From: Haloarcula amylovorans
GTDB taxonomy: Archaea; Halobacteriota; Halobacteria; Halobacteriales; Haloarculaceae
Assembly: GCF_004681185.1 (NCBI RefSeq)
Contig: NZ_SRIF01000002.1
Coordinates: 911,994-975,993 of the forward strand
DNA: 64,000 nucleotides
Reading direction: 5' to 3'
Position 1 is the first letter of the stretch; each line of letters opens with the position of its first letter. Shown piece by piece: positions 61,811-64,000 of this stretch. The notes beneath the pieces were generated by a model. That model was not told the origin of the DNA. It did not search any database and saw only the letters and a list, made by a program, of their open reading frames with translations. Position numbers and translations under genes: made by a program.

Positions 61811-61820
61811 GCTTTAAATC
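61811..61820 (+). promoter_or_regulatory. TATA box of the primase-ATPase gene
   Basis: GCTTTAAATC lies ~30 bp before the ATG at 61849, the spacing expected for a leaderless haloarchaeal mRNA. It is in the divergent region shared with the winged-helix regulator at 61263, which could bind nearby. Confidence 0.55.
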
Positions 61821-61848
61821 CAATTCCTGTCGTACGGTTTTCCCGGCG

Positions 61849-64000
61849 ATGAACCAATCCAAAACAAGCCATCACCGGTCACCCGTTGTCGGCTCATGGC
61901 ACGACGCCAATTTCGAAAATCCGGAATCTGACGTCTGGCCATCCGATTGGAAGAACGACGAACGATGGATGGCTCGTTCCACGAAACTACCTTTTGCACC
62001 GTGGGCGGATCCGAATGATGAGGAGATCCCCTGCAACTGTACTGATACGGGTGTTCAGGGCTGTGATGAATGCGATGATTGTGACGCACGCTGGAAATGG
62101 AGCAACGCGAAGCTCTGGACCACGCTTGACCAGGCACTGACAGCAGCCGAAACACACCCGCGATCCGATGGTGTTGTCACGATCATTGACAGTCACGACG
62201 GTGAATACACTGACACCGGTGACTCCTACGCATTCGTGGACGGCGACAATATTCGCTGTCCAGAAACCGGCGAAGTTCACCCAGCGTTTCTCGGTGTTTT
62301 AGACCGGCTCGGTGTGAGTTACGCCGATATCAGTACGAGCGGCACCGGCGTCCACGTTCTCTACCGAGGGCGACTCCCTGAGGCAATCACTCAGGCAACC
62401 TTCGAATTGGATGACGAACCCTGGGGCGCGAACGACGCCGTACCATCGGTCGAAATCTACGACCAGAAGCACGTCTGCGTCGTGACCGGTGACCATGTCC
62501 CCGGTACTGGGATCAGCATCCGGGAGTGGGACGATGACGCACTCGAGGAAATCCTCCTCGACGAGCTCGGCGAGGAGGCCCTTGACGATGAGACAGGGTA
62601 TGACACGGGCGATGAAGACAACAATCTCGATCTCACGGATTACGAGCCAGAAGCAACCAGCAGTGACGAAGAGACTTCCCGGATTCGAGACATCTACGCC
62701 GCAATTGACAAACTGAAACCAGCGGATCTGAACCTCGATCAGTTGTATGCGGGCACGGATTCAGCAGGCTGGTCACATTGGGATCCGAGTGTCTATCGTC
62801 CCAGCGATAGCAATGAGAGCCTTCACAGCCCGGACCGGCAGGTGTTCCACGACCACAAAACCGGAGAAGCGTTCGGTGTTCTCGGGTACTTTGCGGCCGC
62901 ACATTCTGAGATAGACTGTCAAAAGCCGTGGCACCTGGACGGTGCTGCGTGGTGGCGCGCCGTCGAAGAAGCGCGAGAGCTCGGTGCTGAAATCCCAGCG
63001 TACGTCGAAGAAGATGGGCCAGCATCCCGAGTCACAACGTGTGAACCACTCGATATTGAGCGGGAATCGCTCGATATTGACGCTCGTCGAGAAGCGATGC
63101 AAGGGAAGCGGTATGATGCGTTCCGAGATCATGATGGCCTGACGATCTGGGCCGACGAGGCAGGAACGGGGAAGACGACGACAGCGGCGCTCGCTGCCTA
63201 CGAGCGTGACCAGTCACACACCCTGTTATTCCAGCAACACGCCAAGGCCGACGAATTCCTCAAAGACGACGTGACTCCCCCCGAAGACGAGTATTACCAC
63301 CTGCTCGGCGCCGGCCAGAAGCGCAATGATGCCTGCCGGCAAGCGGACTGGGCGGAAGACAAAGTGTGCCCGAAGCACGACCAGCATCTGAGTGATTGCG
63401 GGCATATGTGCCCAGTGTATGATCTGGAGGACGCGCACCCGATTCGCAGACTCTACGATTACGTCGAACAGTCATACGGACCGATCCGTGCGCACATTGA
63501 ACTCAGTGAGATTCTCCCGAAGCACGACGATGACGGTTGTCCGTGGGTGCAACAGTTCGACGAGCTCAAGGAGGCATCGTACATCGTCGGGGTGCACGAA
63601 TACCTGCGATTGAGCACGGTCACTTCTGATCGAGACGTTATTGTTGACGAATCGCCGGCAACGCTTCAGACAGACCGGTCCATCGGGGTTGAAGCGCTCA
63701 CACGTTTCAAAAATACTGCTGCCACGCTTGCCGAACTCGATGGGACAGAGGCCACGCACCAAGAACTGGCGCGATTCGCCGGTGACATCATCGACGCACT
63801 CACGGATCCGACCGCTCCGGATGACCTCGCTGAGCTCGATCCACCCTCCATTAGTAATCCGTACCGCCGTAATCTCAGCGCGTACGAGCGTGAAAACGAG
63901 CTGGATCAGCGAGCCTCAGAGCCTCATCCCGCTGAGAATCTCGCCCGCGCAAAACTGGAATATTGCGAGACGCAGCTCCGGCGGGTTGAGGACGCGGCAA
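61849..64000 (+). CDS. Primase-polymerase-like protein fused to P-loop ATPase (3' end outside window)
   Basis: At least 717 residues, open to the window edge. The N-terminal region has a cysteine cluster (CNCTDTGVQGCDECDDC, about 65-81), then AEP/PrimPol-like strands: VVTIIDSHDG, DISTSGTGVHVLYRG (near 158-172, the S-G-x-G-x-H motif) and VEIYDQKHVCVVTGDH. A linker follows, then a P-loop domain with Walker A ADEAGTGKTTT (near 434-445) and an acidic box VIVDESPA (near 596). Such fusions replicate plasmids and viruses. It starts at ATG 61849, with a TATA box at 61811 and a divergent regulator. The helicase motifs beyond Walker B lie outside the window. Confidence 0.75.
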   Translation, partial: MNQSKTSHHRSPVVGSWHDANFENPESDVWPSDWKNDERWMARSTKLPFAPWADPNDEEIPCNCTDTGVQGCDECDDCDARWKWSNAKLWTTLDQALTAAETHPRSDGVVTIIDSHDGEYTDTGDSYAFVDGDNIRCPETGEVHPAFLGVLDRLGVSYADISTSGTGVHVLYRGRLPEAITQATFELDDEPWGANDAVPSVEIYDQKHVCVVTGDHVPGTGISIREWDDDALEEILLDELGEEALDDETGYDTGDEDNNLDLTDYEPEATSSDEETSRIRDIYAAIDKLKPADLNLDQLYAGTDSAGWSHWDPSVYRPSDSNESLHSPDRQVFHDHKTGEAFGVLGYFAAAHSEIDCQKPWHLDGAAWWRAVEEARELGAEIPAYVEEDGPASRVTTCEPLDIERESLDIDARREAMQGKRYDAFRDHDGLTIWADEAGTGKTTTAALAAYERDQSHTLLFQQHAKADEFLKDDVTPPEDEYYHLLGAGQKRNDACRQADWAEDKVCPKHDQHLSDCGHMCPVYDLEDAHPIRRLYDYVEQSYGPIRAHIELSEILPKHDDDGCPWVQQFDELKEASYIVGVHEYLRLSTVTSDRDVIVDESPATLQTDRSIGVEALTRFKNTAATLAELDGTEATHQELARFAGDIIDALTDPTAPDDLAELDPPSISNPYRRNLSAYERENELDQRASEPHPAENLARAKLEYCETQLRRVEDAA

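Larger units (their letters stand above)
47113..64000. mobile_element. Probable integrated element or defence island at tRNA-Pro (right end outside window)
   Basis: From the tRNA 3' end onwards the sequence changes: more A/T, relaxed codon use (TTT, AAT, ATA and TTA appear often), frequent gaps, gene fragments, and a cargo of nucleases, ATPases, small regulators and a primase-like replication gene. Haloarchaeal integrative plasmids and viruses commonly use tRNA 3' ends as attachment sites. I did not find a second copy of the tRNA 3' end inside the window, so the far boundary is beyond 64000 or the site has decayed. No full integrase is seen here. Confidence 0.6.

Noticed and set aside
47113..64000. 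CRISPR array
   Set aside because: No regularly spaced identical repeats seen; the inverted repeats present are single.

Overview
The window is haloarchaeal (Halobacteria, probably a Haloarcula- or Halorientalis-like relative; the genus is an inference). The proteins are strongly acidic and the DNA is GC-rich with GTC/GAC-heavy codon use. TATA boxes lie 25-35 bases before start codons, as in leaderless archaeal genes. There are Tat lipoproteins, a PGF-CTERM surface anchor, a HalX response regulator and several families known mainly from haloarchaea.

Bases 1-47,000 look like ordinary chromosome. In order they hold: carB (partial), panE, carA and an Lrp-type regulator (1-3.3 kb); an MscS channel and a DEAD/H helicase with a C-terminal cysteine cluster (3.5-6.8 kb); a corrinoid ABC importer btuDCF (6.8-10.4 kb); a complete five-gene Dpp/Opp-type importer (10.5-16.9 kb); conserved hypotheticals and two UspA proteins (17-20.9 kb); a KaiC/RadA-like ATPase, NAD kinase, a HalX regulator and a membrane PAS protein (20.9-24.5 kb); a TetR regulator with two matching operators next to a surface protein and RND exporter pair (24.6-29.9 kb); a flavoprotein disulfide reductase, a 5-FCL protein and zinc-ribbon microproteins (30-34.2 kb); a MoxR/DUF58/DUF4129 cluster (34.5-39 kb); and a nucleotide-sugar block (UDP-sugar dehydrogenase and three SDR epimerases, one SQD1-like) mixed with purine/pyrimidine genes (39.2-46.9 kb).

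At 47,040-47,112 there is a tRNA-Pro(CGG). Downstream of its 3' end the character changes abruptly: lower GC, more relaxed codon use, gaps, gene fragments and no housekeeping genes. I read 47.1-64.0 kb as part of an integrated plasmid- or virus-like element, a hotspot for defence-type genes. It carries a solitary GHKL ATPase, winged-helix regulators, a truncated serine recombinase, a large adenine-methylase-like protein with a degenerate catalytic motif fused to a C-terminal HEPN RNase motif, an HNH nuclease followed at once by a Cdc48-type AAA ATPase, a PD-(D/E)xK nuclease paired with an unknown protein, a regulator with a helical unknown protein behind a perfect 24-bp operator-like palindrome, a DEDDy exonuclease, and a primase-ATPase replication protein that runs off the window. 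The best candidates for an undescribed system are the methylase-like/HEPN fusion and the small nuclease-partner operons around it. All functions in this part are inferred from motifs and context.
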